A DNA stretch of 64,000 bases from Paenibacillus humicola (GTDB taxonomy: Bacteria > Bacillota > Bacilli > Paenibacillales > Paenibacillaceae). How positions within the stretch are numbered: the stretch's first letter is position 1; each line of letters starts with the position of its first letter. The DNA lies in NCBI RefSeq assembly GCF_028826105.1, contig NZ_JAQGPL010000001.1:832501-896500 (forward strand), given 5' to 3'. Below, piece by piece: positions 28,368-36,669 of this stretch. The notes below the pieces were generated by a model. That model did no database searches. It was given only the letters and a program-made list of their open reading frames with translations, and was not told the DNA's origin. The translations under genes and the position numbers were made by a program.

Positions 28368-28916
28368 ATGGCGTTACAAGCCGGCGTTTTCCGTAAGGAG
28401 CAGCAGGCGATCGAGGCCGTACAGGCATTGGAGGCGGAGGGCTTCGCCCGAACCGGTATTCATGTCTTTGCCAAAAATATTGAGCATACGCGGCGGATCG
28501 AGAGCGAAACCGATGTGCACGCCGACGAAGTGCAGGAGCTGACGGAGACGCGCGACGAGTCCGGCGAAGGCGGCCGTTACGGGCTGCCCGGCTTCGTTTC
28601 TGCGCCGCTCAGCACGGCTGCCGGATTCGCCTTTCTCGGCAACTCTCCCGGAGTGAGCAGCTCCACGCCGTATAACGGAGCCGGGGTATTCGCCGCCGCC
28701 GGCATGCTGGACGGCGAGTCGAACATGGAACAGTCGCTGCGCGCCCTTGGACTGGACGAGGAGACGGCAGGCGTATGCGGGAAGGCGATTGCCGAAGGAA
28801 GCATCGTCGTAGCCGCCGATGTCGATGGCGGTTCTTCGGACGGCGGCCCCGACTTGTCGAGCGGCGGCCGGGCCGAAGCCGTTTTCCGCCGCTGCGGGGC
28901 GGAGCGGATCCTCTAA
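28368..28916 (+). CDS. General stress protein 17M-like (YflT-type) protein
   Basis: 182 residues. The N-terminal part (AGVFRKEQQAIEAVQALEAEG, then GIHVFAKN) resembles the general-stress 17M domain, in which a short alpha/beta unit is followed by an acidic linker. The C-terminal half is Gly/Ala-rich and ends in an unassigned ADVDGG segment. Its sigma-B-like promoter and divergent placement from rsbV support a stress role. ATG 28368 is 8 nt after GGAGG; ATG 28362 is too close. Confidence 0.78.
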   Translation: MALQAGVFRKEQQAIEAVQALEAEGFARTGIHVFAKNIEHTRRIESETDVHADEVQELTETRDESGEGGRYGLPGFVSAPLSTAAGFAFLGNSPGVSSSTPYNGAGVFAAAGMLDGESNMEQSLRALGLDEETAGVCGKAIAEGSIVVAADVDGGSSDGGPDLSSGGRAEAVFRRCGAERIL

Positions 28917-28963
28917 TCCGAGAGGCCAACGTGCGAAGAATGAAGACAAGCCCGGATGAATGA

Positions 28964-28991
28964 AAGAGACTGCGGACGTCCGCAGTCTCTT
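28964..28991. terminator. 28-bp perfect palindrome between convergent genes
   Basis: Perfect inverted repeat centred on ACGT, able to form a 12 to 14-bp hairpin on either strand. No T tract follows, so terminator function is likely but not certain. It lies between the stress gene and the end of the NHEJ operon. Confidence 0.55.
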
Positions 28992-29005
28992 CGGCGCGTT
29001 TGCTT

Positions 29006-29905
29006 TCATCGCCGGCCGCCGCGGATGAACGCCAGAATCGGCTTCAGCGACTGCGGCCTGACGGTGTCCAGCAGATCGCCTTCGCGGCGCAGCCGGTCGG
29101 CGATGTTGAGCAGATTGAAGTCCTCGATCCGGGCGCCGGCGCGCACCTCGCGCCAGTGGAGCGGGGTGGAGACGGCGGCGCCGTCCCTGGCGCGGGGCGA
29201 ATAGGGCGCGATGATCGTTTTGCCCCGGTAGTGCTGCAAATAATCGACGTAGATCAGATCGCCGCGGTTCTTTTTCAGCCGCTCGATCGTGAACAGCTTC
29301 GGATATTTGTCCGCCAGATAAGCCCCGACGAACTCCCCGATCTGCCGCAGCTCGTCGAACGTCAGCTCGGGAATGACGGGGGTGACGATCTGCGCGCCGG
29401 TAGCCCCTGACGTCTTCGGGACCGATGCGATGCCGAGCGATTCGAGCAAATCCCCGACGAGCGACGCCGCCTCCATAATGCGCGGCTCCACCTCCCGCGA
29501 CGGGTCGAGATCAAGAACCCATTCGGTCGGACGGACCGGATCGCTGATGCGGTCGAACGAGGCATGAAACTCGAGACAAGCCAGGTTTCCGAGCCACAGC
29601 AGTACGGGAAGCGAATCGAGCATGACGTAGCGGATGCCGCCGGCTTCGGACGTCCGGACGAAATCGGGTACAGGCTCGGGACAGTTTTTCTGGTAAAACG
29701 ATTTGCCCCGCACGCCGTCGGGAAACCGGATCGTCGTCAAATATCGGTCGGCGCAGTGCTTCAGCAGCCAAGGCGAGAGACCGGCAAGCCGTTCCAGGAA
29801 CACCGCCTTCGTGATCCCCATGTCGGGCCATAACACTTTGTCCGGATTGCTGATCGTCACTTCCCGGCCGTCCACCATGACGGTGCCCTTCACGGTACGG
29901 CTCAT
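29006..29905 (-). CDS. NHEJ polymerase/primase (LigD polymerase-domain type)
   Basis: 299 residues, stand-alone version of the LigD polymerase domain (archaeo-eukaryotic primase fold). Motifs: NPDKVLWPDMGITK, FPDGV with KSFYQKNCP, WVLDLDPS (metal-binding Asp pair), SGATGAQIVTPV, DYLQHYRGKTIIAPYSPRAR and STPLHW. It would fill in ends during Ku-directed joining. Overlaps the ligase gene by 4 bp. In many Bacilli this domain is fused to the ligase; here it is separate. Confidence 0.9.
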   Translation of the reverse strand: MSRTVKGTVMVDGREVTISNPDKVLWPDMGITKAVFLERLAGLSPWLLKHCADRYLTTIRFPDGVRGKSFYQKNCPEPVPDFVRTSEAGGIRYVMLDSLPVLLWLGNLACLEFHASFDRISDPVRPTEWVLDLDPSREVEPRIMEAASLVGDLLESLGIASVPKTSGATGAQIVTPVIPELTFDELRQIGEFVGAYLADKYPKLFTIERLKKNRGDLIYVDYLQHYRGKTIIAPYSPRARDGAAVSTPLHWREVRAGARIEDFNLLNIADRLRREGDLLDTVRPQSLKPILAFIRGGRR

Positions 29906-31002
29906 GGCTGCGTCTCCTTCGGCAGGAAGGTGACCAGCTTCGGATGCCGAAGCTGTCCCGCCGCCGTAATTTCAAGCCCGGTAACCCGGCAAAGGAAAGG
30001 AACGGGCAGCCACTGCACCTGCTCGCGCTTCAGATCGTCGGGAAGCCGTTCGAACGGGCAGACGCCCGCCGCCGGGGGCTTCGTGCGGTCGGGCCGGAAA
30101 GCCGCGGCGAGCGCGCCGCGCAGCTCGTCGTTCAGCCCGAGCGACACCGAGCCCAAATAGCCGCCGCCGTACGCCATCACCAGGCTGGCGACAATCCCGT
30201 TTCGCCACTTGAGGCCGACGATTTCGACGTCAAGCAGCAGCGCCGTTTTTTTCTTGAACCAGTCGCGGTGCTTCTTGGCTTCGCGGTAGGGGCTGGACAG
30301 CCGTTTGGCGACAACGCCTTCCCATCGGCCGGCTTCGACCCAGCTCCACAAGCTTCCGCCGTCGAGATACAGGTCTGTCGCAAAGAGTCGCGGGTGACGG
30401 CGCGGACATTTGCGCGCGAGCCGGCGGTTCCGCTCCGAATAGGGAAGCTCCCGGAGATCGCCGCTCTCGTCGGCAAGCAGGTCGAACAGGACGTAATGCA
30501 GTCCGGTTTCGAGAGACGGTCCGGACACCGCCGGCCTGCTTCCGGCAGCCGCTTCCGGACCGTTCGCCGGATCGAAAGCCGGCGTCTGCTCATGCGCCGC
30601 ATGCGACTCTGGCACTGTCAAAGCGGCGTCGGCCCCCGGCGATGCGCCTGCTATCGTCCCCGCCGACCGGCTGCGCGATCGTTCCCGCTTCAGCACCTGC
30701 TGGAAGCTGGGCCGGCGGCCGTCCCACCAAATCACCTCGCCGTCCAGCAGGCAGGGGCCGAGCTCGTCCGACAATCCTTTCAGGATGGCGGCGATTTCCG
30801 GATAAACGTGATTTTTCGCCAGCATCGTACGCGAAAACAGCCTGACCGATCCCTGCCCGTCCAGCTCGGCCAAAATCCGGACGCCGTCCCACTTCAGCTG
30901 GTAGCCCCAGTCCCTGCCTTCGGGAAGCGTGTCCGCGGAGATAGGCGCCATCGGAACGAGAGGCAGCAGGGAAAGGGGAGAAGCATCAGCAGACCGTTCC
31001 AT
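29902..31002 (-). CDS. ATP-dependent DNA ligase of the NHEJ operon
   Basis: 366 residues. Nucleotidyltransferase motifs I (KWDGVR, Lys37), III (YVLFDLL), IV (EGVVAKRLSSPY) and V (WFKKK), followed by an OB-fold. Seals breaks brought together by Ku. Residues about 110-165 are a Ser/Ala/Pro-rich insertion (TIAGASPGADAALTVPES) not expected in this domain. Middle gene of ku-ligase-polymerase; its start is 3 bp from the ku stop. Confidence 0.9.
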   Translation of the reverse strand: MERSADASPLSLLPLVPMAPISADTLPEGRDWGYQLKWDGVRILAELDGQGSVRLFSRTMLAKNHVYPEIAAILKGLSDELGPCLLDGEVIWWDGRRPSFQQVLKRERSRSRSAGTIAGASPGADAALTVPESHAAHEQTPAFDPANGPEAAAGSRPAVSGPSLETGLHYVLFDLLADESGDLRELPYSERNRRLARKCPRRHPRLFATDLYLDGGSLWSWVEAGRWEGVVAKRLSSPYREAKKHRDWFKKKTALLLDVEIVGLKWRNGIVASLVMAYGGGYLGSVSLGLNDELRGALAAAFRPDRTKPPAAGVCPFERLPDDLKREQVQWLPVPFLCRVTGLEITAAGQLRHPKLVTFLPKETQP

Positions 31003-31005
31003 ACG

Positions 31006-31941
31006 CTACAAAATCTCCTTCGAATTGAGGCCTTTCTTGGCGCGGGGCGAAGGTGCTTTCGCTTTTGCCGTTTCGTCTGCGCCGTCCGCCGGCGCTTCCT
31101 TCTTAGCGCCCTTCTTGTCCGCCGCGCGCTTGCTCGCGGTTCCGGTATCCAGCGTCCCGGCGGCTTCCGGCGCGAGCCGTACCGACTCCAGGCTCGCCTG
31201 CAGGGCGGCCATCAGATCGAGCACGTTCGTGCGCGGCTGCTCGGGAGCGACGCGAACCTCTTCGCCCGCGATTTTGCTTTGGATGAGATCCATCAGGCGG
31301 CCGCGGTAATCGTCGGTATATTTCTCCGGCTCGAACGGCGTCGACAGCTGCTCGATCAGCATCCGCGCCATCGTGAGCTCCTTCTCGTTGACCTGAACGG
31401 TTTCCGGAAGCCCCGGCACCTGCTGCACCGGCCGGATTTCGTCGGGGTAAAAGATCGTTTCCATCGCCAGGCAGTCGCCGATGACGCGGATTGCCGCGAG
31501 CGAGCTTTTCGAACGGATGGAAATTTTCGCGATCCCGATCCGCCCCGACAGCCGCATTGCTTCAAGAAGCAGATTATACGCGTTGCCGCCGGCCTGATCG
31601 GGAGACAAATAGTACGTTTTTTGAAAATAAATCGGATCGATCTCCTCGAGAGCCACGAAATCCAATATTTTAATCGTCTTCGTCGCGTCGTCCGACAGCT
31701 GCTCGAGCTCCTCTTTTTCGAACAGCACGAACCGGCCTTTGTCGTATTCGTAGCCCTTCACGATCGCATCCCAATCGACGGTCACCTCGCAGGCCGGGCA
31801 CTGCCGGACGTACGAGATCGGACTGCCGCATTCGCGGTGGATAAGCCGCATCGAGATGTCTTTATCCTCCGTGGCCGAAAACATTTTGACCGGGACGTGT
31901 ACGAGGCCGAAGCTGATCGCCCCTTTCCAGACGGTATGCAT
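31006..31941 (-). CDS. ku: Ku protein
   Basis: 311 residues. Homodimeric DNA-end-binding ring for non-homologous end joining: MHTVWKGAISFGLVHVPVKM start, CPAC, and the KGYEYDKGRFVLFEKEEL and YYLSPD blocks of bacterial Ku. A low-complexity Lys/Ala tail (about 265-311) may bind DNA. GGGAGGGG precedes the ATG. First gene of the NHEJ operon. In Bacillus subtilis Ku and LigD are made in the forespore; the neighbouring spore gene here fits that. Confidence 0.95.
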   Translation of the reverse strand: MHTVWKGAISFGLVHVPVKMFSATEDKDISMRLIHRECGSPISYVRQCPACEVTVDWDAIVKGYEYDKGRFVLFEKEELEQLSDDATKTIKILDFVALEEIDPIYFQKTYYLSPDQAGGNAYNLLLEAMRLSGRIGIAKISIRSKSSLAAIRVIGDCLAMETIFYPDEIRPVQQVPGLPETVQVNEKELTMARMLIEQLSTPFEPEKYTDDYRGRLMDLIQSKIAGEEVRVAPEQPRTNVLDLMAALQASLESVRLAPEAAGTLDTGTASKRAADKKGAKKEAPADGADETAKAKAPSPRAKKGLNSKEIL

Positions 31942-32048
31942 TTGTTCCCCTCCCTTTATTCCTATTTCGCTTCCGGGCTCTTGCGAAACCGGGCGAAAAC
32001 CGCATTTTCGTTCGCACTAGCAGGTTATGTTATCAGCGTTCCCCGAAT

Positions 32049-32078
32049 GCATGAAACTCAACCGATTCGGGCATATTT
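32049..32078 (+). promoter_or_regulatory. Sigma-G-like promoter
   Basis: GCATG (32049-32053), 18-bp spacer, CATATTT (32072-32078), one mismatch to the CATNNTA -10. It precedes a small gene and the second sspH. Confidence 0.5.
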
Positions 32079-32113
32079 TCGTTAAACCGCACAACCTGAC
32101 AGGAGGGGATCGC

Positions 32114-32299
32114 ATGTCCGAAGCGGGCAACTCGCCGGCCGGTTCGAAAACCGACGCGCGGCACGAAGGACGCGAGGATTATTTCATGGATATCGACCGG
32201 ATGGTCAACGAAGGGCTGGGCGGCGGCCAGGTGACCGAGCAAAACGGCCTGATCGAAGAATCGACGACCGACACGATGGAGCCGGAAACGAAGGAATAA
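32114..32299 (+). CDS. Small acidic hypothetical protein, probably sporulation-linked
   Basis: 61 residues, acidic and hydrophilic, with DYFMDIDRMVNEGLGGGQVT as its most distinctive segment. AGGAGGGG precedes ATG 32114. A sigma-G-like promoter upstream and an sspH gene 27 bp downstream suggest forespore expression. I do not recognise a named family. Confidence 0.65.
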   Translation: MSEAGNSPAGSKTDARHEGREDYFMDIDRMVNEGLGGGQVTEQNGLIEESTTDTMEPETKE

Positions 32300-32326
32300 C
32301 GATACCCGGAAGGAGGGAGATTGGGA

Positions 32327-32521
32327 ATGGATACGAAGCGGGCGCTGGAAATTTACAATGCGGAGGAAACGATTCCGGTCCATCTGGACGGCAGGCCGGT
32401 CTGGATCGAAAAGGTCGACGAGACGAGCGGAACCGCCGCCGTGAAAATCGAATCGAACCCCGAACGGACGCAAAATGTGCCGGTCGACCAGCTGCAAGAG
32501 GGATTCGGATCAACCGTATAA
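32327..32521 (+). CDS. sspH: Small acid-soluble spore protein, H type, second copy
   Basis: 64 residues matching the H-type SASP layout: MDTKRALEIYNAEETIPV, then PVWIEKVDETSGTA, and a PE-rich end. The pattern is the same as that of the gene at 4193. AGGAGGG lies about 9 nt before the ATG. Probably cotranscribed with the preceding small gene from a sigma-G-like promoter. Confidence 0.85.
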   Translation: MDTKRALEIYNAEETIPVHLDGRPVWIEKVDETSGTAAVKIESNPERTQNVPVDQLQEGFGSTV

Positions 32522-32538
32522 ATTACGAAAATCCTACT

Positions 32539-32584
32539 GCTCCTCCGATCGGGCCGGAAACGGCGGCGGGGGAGCTTTCGTTTT
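32539..32584 (+). terminator. Terminator after the second sspH
   Basis: GCTCC (32539-32543) with GGAGC (32571-32575) closes a G/C-rich hairpin, followed by TTTCGTTTT. Confidence 0.6.
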
Positions 32585-32752
32585 GCAGGCCGGACGGAAG
32601 GCGTCGCCGAATCGCGTTTGATTGGCTTGGGCGAATGCAGCCTCATGCTGAGGACGACGGCTTTTATCCGGTGAAGGAGTGAAAGGTTATAGCGGAATCT
32701 CGTGATAGTTGAATGAAATATCATGAAAACAAAAGATAACCATGGTTTTTAG

Positions 32753-32782
32753 TTGGAAGATGAAGAAAAAAACATGTATAAT
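32753..32782 (+). promoter_or_regulatory. Sigma-A promoter of the YitT-like gene
   Basis: TTGGAA (32753-32758), 18-bp spacer, TATAAT (32777-32782). The AT-rich region 32690-32790 contains no other feature. Confidence 0.75.
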
Positions 32783-32862
32783 GGAATTATAAGCTTAAAT
32801 TCGGAGTTCCGTCCCGAACGCGGCGGAACCGTTCCGGATTTACAGACAGAGGAGGGGGAACC

Positions 32863-33729
32863 ATGGGGAAACAGCATTTTCGGCTGACGAAGCTGGAACT
32901 GCTCATCAGGACCGTGTTTTTGACGATCGGCGCGGCGCTGGTCGCCGTCGCCCTTGAAATTTTTCTGGTGCCGAACAGCATCGTAGACGGAGGCATCACC
33001 GGCATTTCCATTATGATCGCCCACGTGACGCACCTGCCGCTCGGCTTATTCTTGTTCCTGCTCAACATTCCGTTCCTTATTATCGGGTATAAGCAAATCG
33101 GCAAGACGTTCGCGCTGTCGACGCTTTATGCGGTTACGATCATGTCGATCGGCACGGTGCTGCTGCATCCGGTCAAGCCGCTGACGTACAGCACGTTCCT
33201 CGCTCCGGTTATCGGCGGGGTAATTCTCGGCATCGGCGTGGGATTGGTGATCCGTAACGGCGGCTCGCTGGACGGCACGGAGATTATCGCCATCCTGTTC
33301 AACAAGAAGCTGCCGTTCTCGGTCGGCGAGGTCGTCATGTTCATGAACCTGTTCATTCTGGGAAGCGCGGGATTCGTCTTTACGTGGGACAGCGCGATGT
33401 ATTCGCTCATTGCGTATTATATCGCCTTCAAAATGATCGACGTCACAATTGAAGGCTTCGACGAGTCGAAGTCGGTATGGATCATCAGCGAGGAAGCGAA
33501 AGAACTCGGCGACGCGATCATGGACCGGCTCGGCCGGGGCGTGACGTATTTGCAGGGCGAAGGCGGTTTTACGGGCGGGGCGAAAAAAGTGATCTTCTGC
33601 GTCATTACCCGTCTCGAGGAAGCGAAGCTGAAATCGATCGTGCAGGAGCTCGATCCCGCCGCCTTTCTCGCCGTCGGCAATATCCACGACGTCAAGGGCG
33701 GCCGGTTCAAGAAGCGGGACATCCATTAG
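32863..33729 (+). CDS. YitT-family membrane protein
   Basis: 288 residues: five or six membrane segments (for example LIRTVFLTIGAALVAVALEI, LPLGLFLFLLNIPFLIIGY) of the YitT/DUF161 family, and a C-terminal DUF2179 cytoplasmic domain (ISEEAKELGDAIMDRLGRGVTYL). Function of the family is not established. GGAGGGGG precedes the ATG and a clear promoter lies 80 bp upstream. Single-gene unit. Confidence 0.88.
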   Translation: MGKQHFRLTKLELLIRTVFLTIGAALVAVALEIFLVPNSIVDGGITGISIMIAHVTHLPLGLFLFLLNIPFLIIGYKQIGKTFALSTLYAVTIMSIGTVLLHPVKPLTYSTFLAPVIGGVILGIGVGLVIRNGGSLDGTEIIAILFNKKLPFSVGEVVMFMNLFILGSAGFVFTWDSAMYSLIAYYIAFKMIDVTIEGFDESKSVWIISEEAKELGDAIMDRLGRGVTYLQGEGGFTGGAKKVIFCVITRLEEAKLKSIVQELDPAAFLAVGNIHDVKGGRFKKRDIH

Positions 33730-33878
33730 CTCGGGACCGGCGGGGCCGGGATACCCGGCGGCTTGGGGCAGCCCGGCAGAAAAGCCGATCTCGGACCGTC
33801 GCCGATCGGCGAACGACCGCCGGCTCGAGCTGCGCATGGTGCGCGGGATAGACGCGGGGAATCCCGCCGTTACATGGA

Positions 33879-33924
33879 GGGACTTCATGCGCTTAAACGG
33901 CGCAGGGAGTCCCTTTCCGTTTTT
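33879..33924 (+). terminator. Probable terminator after the YitT-like gene
   Basis: GGGACT (33879-33884) pairs with AGTCCC (33908-33913), with an inner GCGC/GCGC stem, then TTTCCGTTTTT. It lies in the 345-bp gap before thiL, which otherwise holds only the thiL promoter. Confidence 0.55.
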
Positions 33925-34002
33925 CGTTTCCGGTTCGCGTCAAGCTTCCTCAGCCCGGATGTTCCCCGCGAGCCGCAAAGTAGGACAATCCGGGACGTTT
34001 TG

Positions 34003-34031
34003 TTGCGACCGTGCGGGCGGACCGATATAAT
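34003..34031 (+). promoter_or_regulatory. Sigma-A promoter of the thiL-tsa operon
   Basis: TTGCGA (34003-34008), 17-bp spacer, TATAAT (34026-34031). The expected transcript start is near 34038, which places any thiL start codon downstream of that. Confidence 0.75.
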
Positions 34032-34074
34032 AAGGGGAAAATCAACGCGGTTCTGGGAATGGAGGCGGGCCCCT

Positions 34075-35154
34075 CTGGACGAATTCGCGCGCATCCGCCA
34101 CTGGACGCACGGCCGCCAAAACGCGGAGCTGCTTAGGCAGCAGGGCGTCGTCATCGGCATCGGCGACGATGCCGCCGTCGTGGAGGCGCCGCCGGGCGAG
34201 GGCGGCGCGCTGCAGTGGCTGCTGGCGGTCGACACGATGGTGGAGACCGTCCATTTCAATGAGGCGACGATGGGCGAAGCCGACGTCGGCTGGAAGGCGC
34301 TCGCCGCGAACGTAAGCGATATCGCGGCGATGGGGGGCGTGCCCCGGCATGCGCTCGTTTCCGTGAGCGCGCCGCGGGCTTGGGAGCCGGCGCGCATCCG
34401 CCGGCTCTACGACGGGCTGTACGCGTGCGCCGGGCATTACGGCGTCGCGATCGTGGGCGGCGACACGACCTCGTCGCCGGCGCAGCTTGTGGTGGCCGTG
34501 ACGGCCGTCGGCACCGTCGAGGCCGGCCGTGCGGTCAGCCGGGCCGGAGCGCGGCCCGGCGACGCCGTGTTTGTAACCGGGCCGGTCGGCATGGCCGCGG
34601 CCGGTCTGCATTTTTTGCTCGCGGCGGCGTCGGCGGGCGCCGGCTCGCCGTGCGTGCCGCTGGCCGCGGCCGAGGCGGCCGGCGCGGCGGCGCTTGTGCA
34701 GGCGCACCGCCGCCCGGCGCCGTCCTTGCGCGCCGCGCGTATGCTTGCCGCGCGCGGCACGGTAACGTCGCTGAACGACGTCAGCGACGGACTCGCCAGC
34801 GAGGCGTGGGAAATCGCCGAAGCGTCGGGCGTGAAGCTCGCGCTGCGGGAGCCGGACCTGCCGCTCGCCGGCAGTCTCGCCGCTTACGCGCGCTGGGCCG
34901 GCGCCGACCCGCTCGAATGGATGCTGTACGGCGGCGAGGATTATACGCTGCTCGGCACGATGGCCGCCGGCGACGCGCCGGCGGCCAAAGCGGCGCTTGC
35001 CGCCGCAGGGCTGCCGTTCTATGTGATCGGCGAAGTCGAGGCCGGTCCCGCCGGCGTCGAGCTGATCCGTGCCCCCGCGGCCGGACGCGGCGCGCAGAGC
35101 CTCGCGCAGCGACGGGAGCCGCTGGCGAAGCGGGGCTACAATCATTTTGCATAG
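34075..35154 (+). CDS. thiL: Thiamine-monophosphate kinase
   Basis: 359 residues; phosphorylates thiamine phosphate to the diphosphate. Family motifs: DEFARIRHW start, GIGDDAAVV, LLAVDTMVETVHF, GWKALAANVSDIAAMGG, GGDTTSSP, VTGPVGMAAAG, LNDVSDGLASE and YGGEDYTLL. The expected N-terminus falls on CTG 34075 with GGAGG 9 nt before it; no in-frame ATG, GTG or TTG lies between the predicted transcript start and this codon. The out-of-frame ATG 34059 cannot serve. The gene is more GC-rich than its neighbours. First gene of thiL-tsaE-tsaB-rimI-tsaD. Confidence 0.92.
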   Translation: MDEFARIRHWTHGRQNAELLRQQGVVIGIGDDAAVVEAPPGEGGALQWLLAVDTMVETVHFNEATMGEADVGWKALAANVSDIAAMGGVPRHALVSVSAPRAWEPARIRRLYDGLYACAGHYGVAIVGGDTTSSPAQLVVAVTAVGTVEAGRAVSRAGARPGDAVFVTGPVGMAAAGLHFLLAAASAGAGSPCVPLAAAEAAGAAALVQAHRRPAPSLRAARMLAARGTVTSLNDVSDGLASEAWEIAEASGVKLALREPDLPLAGSLAAYARWAGADPLEWMLYGGEDYTLLGTMAAGDAPAAKAALAAAGLPFYVIGEVEAGPAGVELIRAPAAGRGAQSLAQRREPLAKRGYNHFA

Positions 35155-35228
35155 CCGCGGCGTCCGGCTTGTACGGCGAATGCCGACGGACGCCGCAGGA
35201 AGACGGAGATTGACGGGTGGTTAATGCG

Positions 35229-35732
35229 ATGGTCGATACAGGACAGGCCGTCTGGACGGCGGAAAGCGAATCGGATACGGTCCGGCTTGCGGAACTGCTC
35301 GCCGGCATGGCCGGCCCCGGCGCGGTGCTTGCGCTGGACGGCGATCTCGGCGCGGGCAAGACGCGGTTTTCGCAAGCGTTTGCGAAGGCCGTCGGCGTAA
35401 CCGCAACCGTGAACAGTCCGACGTTTACCCTGATTAAAGAATACGAAGGCGCGCGGATGCCGCTGTATCATATGGACGTGTACCGGCTGTCGGTGGCCGA
35501 AGCGGACGAGCTTGGGCTGGACGATTATTTTTACGGCACCGGCATTACGCTCGTCGAATGGGCCAGCCTGATCGAGGAGCTGCTCCCCGAGGAGCGGCTG
35601 CAGCTGTTTATCGAGCACCTGGGCGGAGAACGAAGACGCATCAACTTGACGGGCATCGGCAGCCCGTATGCGGATTGGTGCCGGCAACTTCTAACGATGG
35701 GAGCGGAAGGAAATGACGGGTCAGCAAGCTGA
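35229..35732 (+). CDS. tsaE: tRNA t6A synthesis ATPase TsaE
   Basis: 167 residues. P-loop GDLGAGKTRF, then NSPTFTLIKEYEG, YHMDVYRL and LVEWASLIEELLP, all typical of TsaE/YdiB. The ATPase partners TsaB and TsaD in making N6-threonylcarbamoyl-adenosine at tRNA position 37. ATG 35229 (8 nt after GGTGG) is preferred to GTG 35217. Overlaps tsaB by 20 bp. Confidence 0.93.
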   Translation: MVDTGQAVWTAESESDTVRLAELLAGMAGPGAVLALDGDLGAGKTRFSQAFAKAVGVTATVNSPTFTLIKEYEGARMPLYHMDVYRLSVAEADELGLDDYFYGTGITLVEWASLIEELLPEERLQLFIEHLGGERRRINLTGIGSPYADWCRQLLTMGAEGNDGSAS

Positions 35733-36669
35733 AGGCCGGGAGGCTGCGGACGGGCCGCTTATGCTCGCCGTCGATACGTCGACGGCGGCGCTGGCTGCGG
35801 CGGTCGTTCGCGGCGGAACGACGCTCGCCTCCCTGCAGACGATGGCGGAGCGGAACCATTCCGTCCAAACGGTACCGCAAATCAAGGCGCTGCTGGAGCG
35901 GAGCGGCGTCGCTCCGGAGTCGCTGGACGGCCTGGCGGTCGGGCGGGGGCCCGGTTCCTATACGGGCATGCGCATCGCGGTGGCGGTGGGCAAAACGCTC
36001 GCTTGGGTTTGGAACAAGCCGCTTGTCGGCGTTTCCAGCCTGGAAGCGCTCGCCTATGGCGCGATGTGCGAAGCGGCGGATGGAGCGGACGAAGCGGCCG
36101 CCGGCGACATTGGCGGCGAGTTCGGACGGCCTGCGGATTTAGGCGAGGTTTCTGTAGGGCGCACCCATCCGGCGCAGGCGGACGGGATCGTTTCGCCGGA
36201 AGAATGGTATATTCCGATTATGGACGCCCGCCGCGGTCAGGTGTATACCGCGGCTTTCGCTTCGCAAGGCGGAAGGGAAAGCTGGAGCCGGCTGGAGGAC
36301 GACGGCATCCGGCTGATGAAGGATTGGGTCGACCGGGTGAACGGTTTGCGGCTGGCGCGGCGAAACGGCGAAGCGCCTTTCCGCATCTGGATCGTCGGCG
36401 ACTTCTCGCTGCATGAGGCGGAAGGCGAGCGGCTTCGCAGCCTGTGCGAGGCGGAAATTTCCTATGCCGGCAGCAGGCACACGGAAGTCCGGCTGCTGCC
36501 GGCCGTCCTGAACGGCAGCGCGGTTGCCGCGCTTGGCATGCGGCGGATCGCCCGCGGCGAACGCGACGAAGCGCATACGTTCGTCCCGAACTACACGCAG
36601 CTGGCCGAAGCAGAGGTCAAGCTGCTGGCGCGGCAGGCGGGGCAGGCGGGAGAGGCGGGCGGCCGATGA
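35713..36669 (+). CDS. tsaB: tRNA t6A synthesis protein TsaB
   Basis: 318 residues, ASKHA-fold paralogue of TsaD that acts as a scaffold. N-terminal LAVDTSTAALAAAVV, then GRGPGSYTGMRIAVAVGKTLAW. Residues about 118-160 form an acidic, Gly/Ala-rich insertion before EEWYIPIMDARRGQVY. Start inside the end of tsaE with GGAAGG nearby; ends in an ATGA overlap with rimI. Confidence 0.92.
   Translation: MTGQQAEGREAADGPLMLAVDTSTAALAAAVVRGGTTLASLQTMAERNHSVQTVPQIKALLERSGVAPESLDGLAVGRGPGSYTGMRIAVAVGKTLAWVWNKPLVGVSSLEALAYGAMCEAADGADEAAAGDIGGEFGRPADLGEVSVGRTHPAQADGIVSPEEWYIPIMDARRGQVYTAAFASQGGRESWSRLEDDGIRLMKDWVDRVNGLRLARRNGEAPFRIWIVGDFSLHEAEGERLRSLCEAEISYAGSRHTEVRLLPAVLNGSAVAALGMRRIARGERDEAHTFVPNYTQLAEAEVKLLARQAGQAGEAGGR

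Noticed and set aside
29944..32085. A 713-codon open frame on the forward strand across the NHEJ genes
   Set aside because: It is the antisense shadow of ku, ligase and polymerase, with no ribosome site and no protein-like composition; long antisense frames are common in GC-rich DNA.
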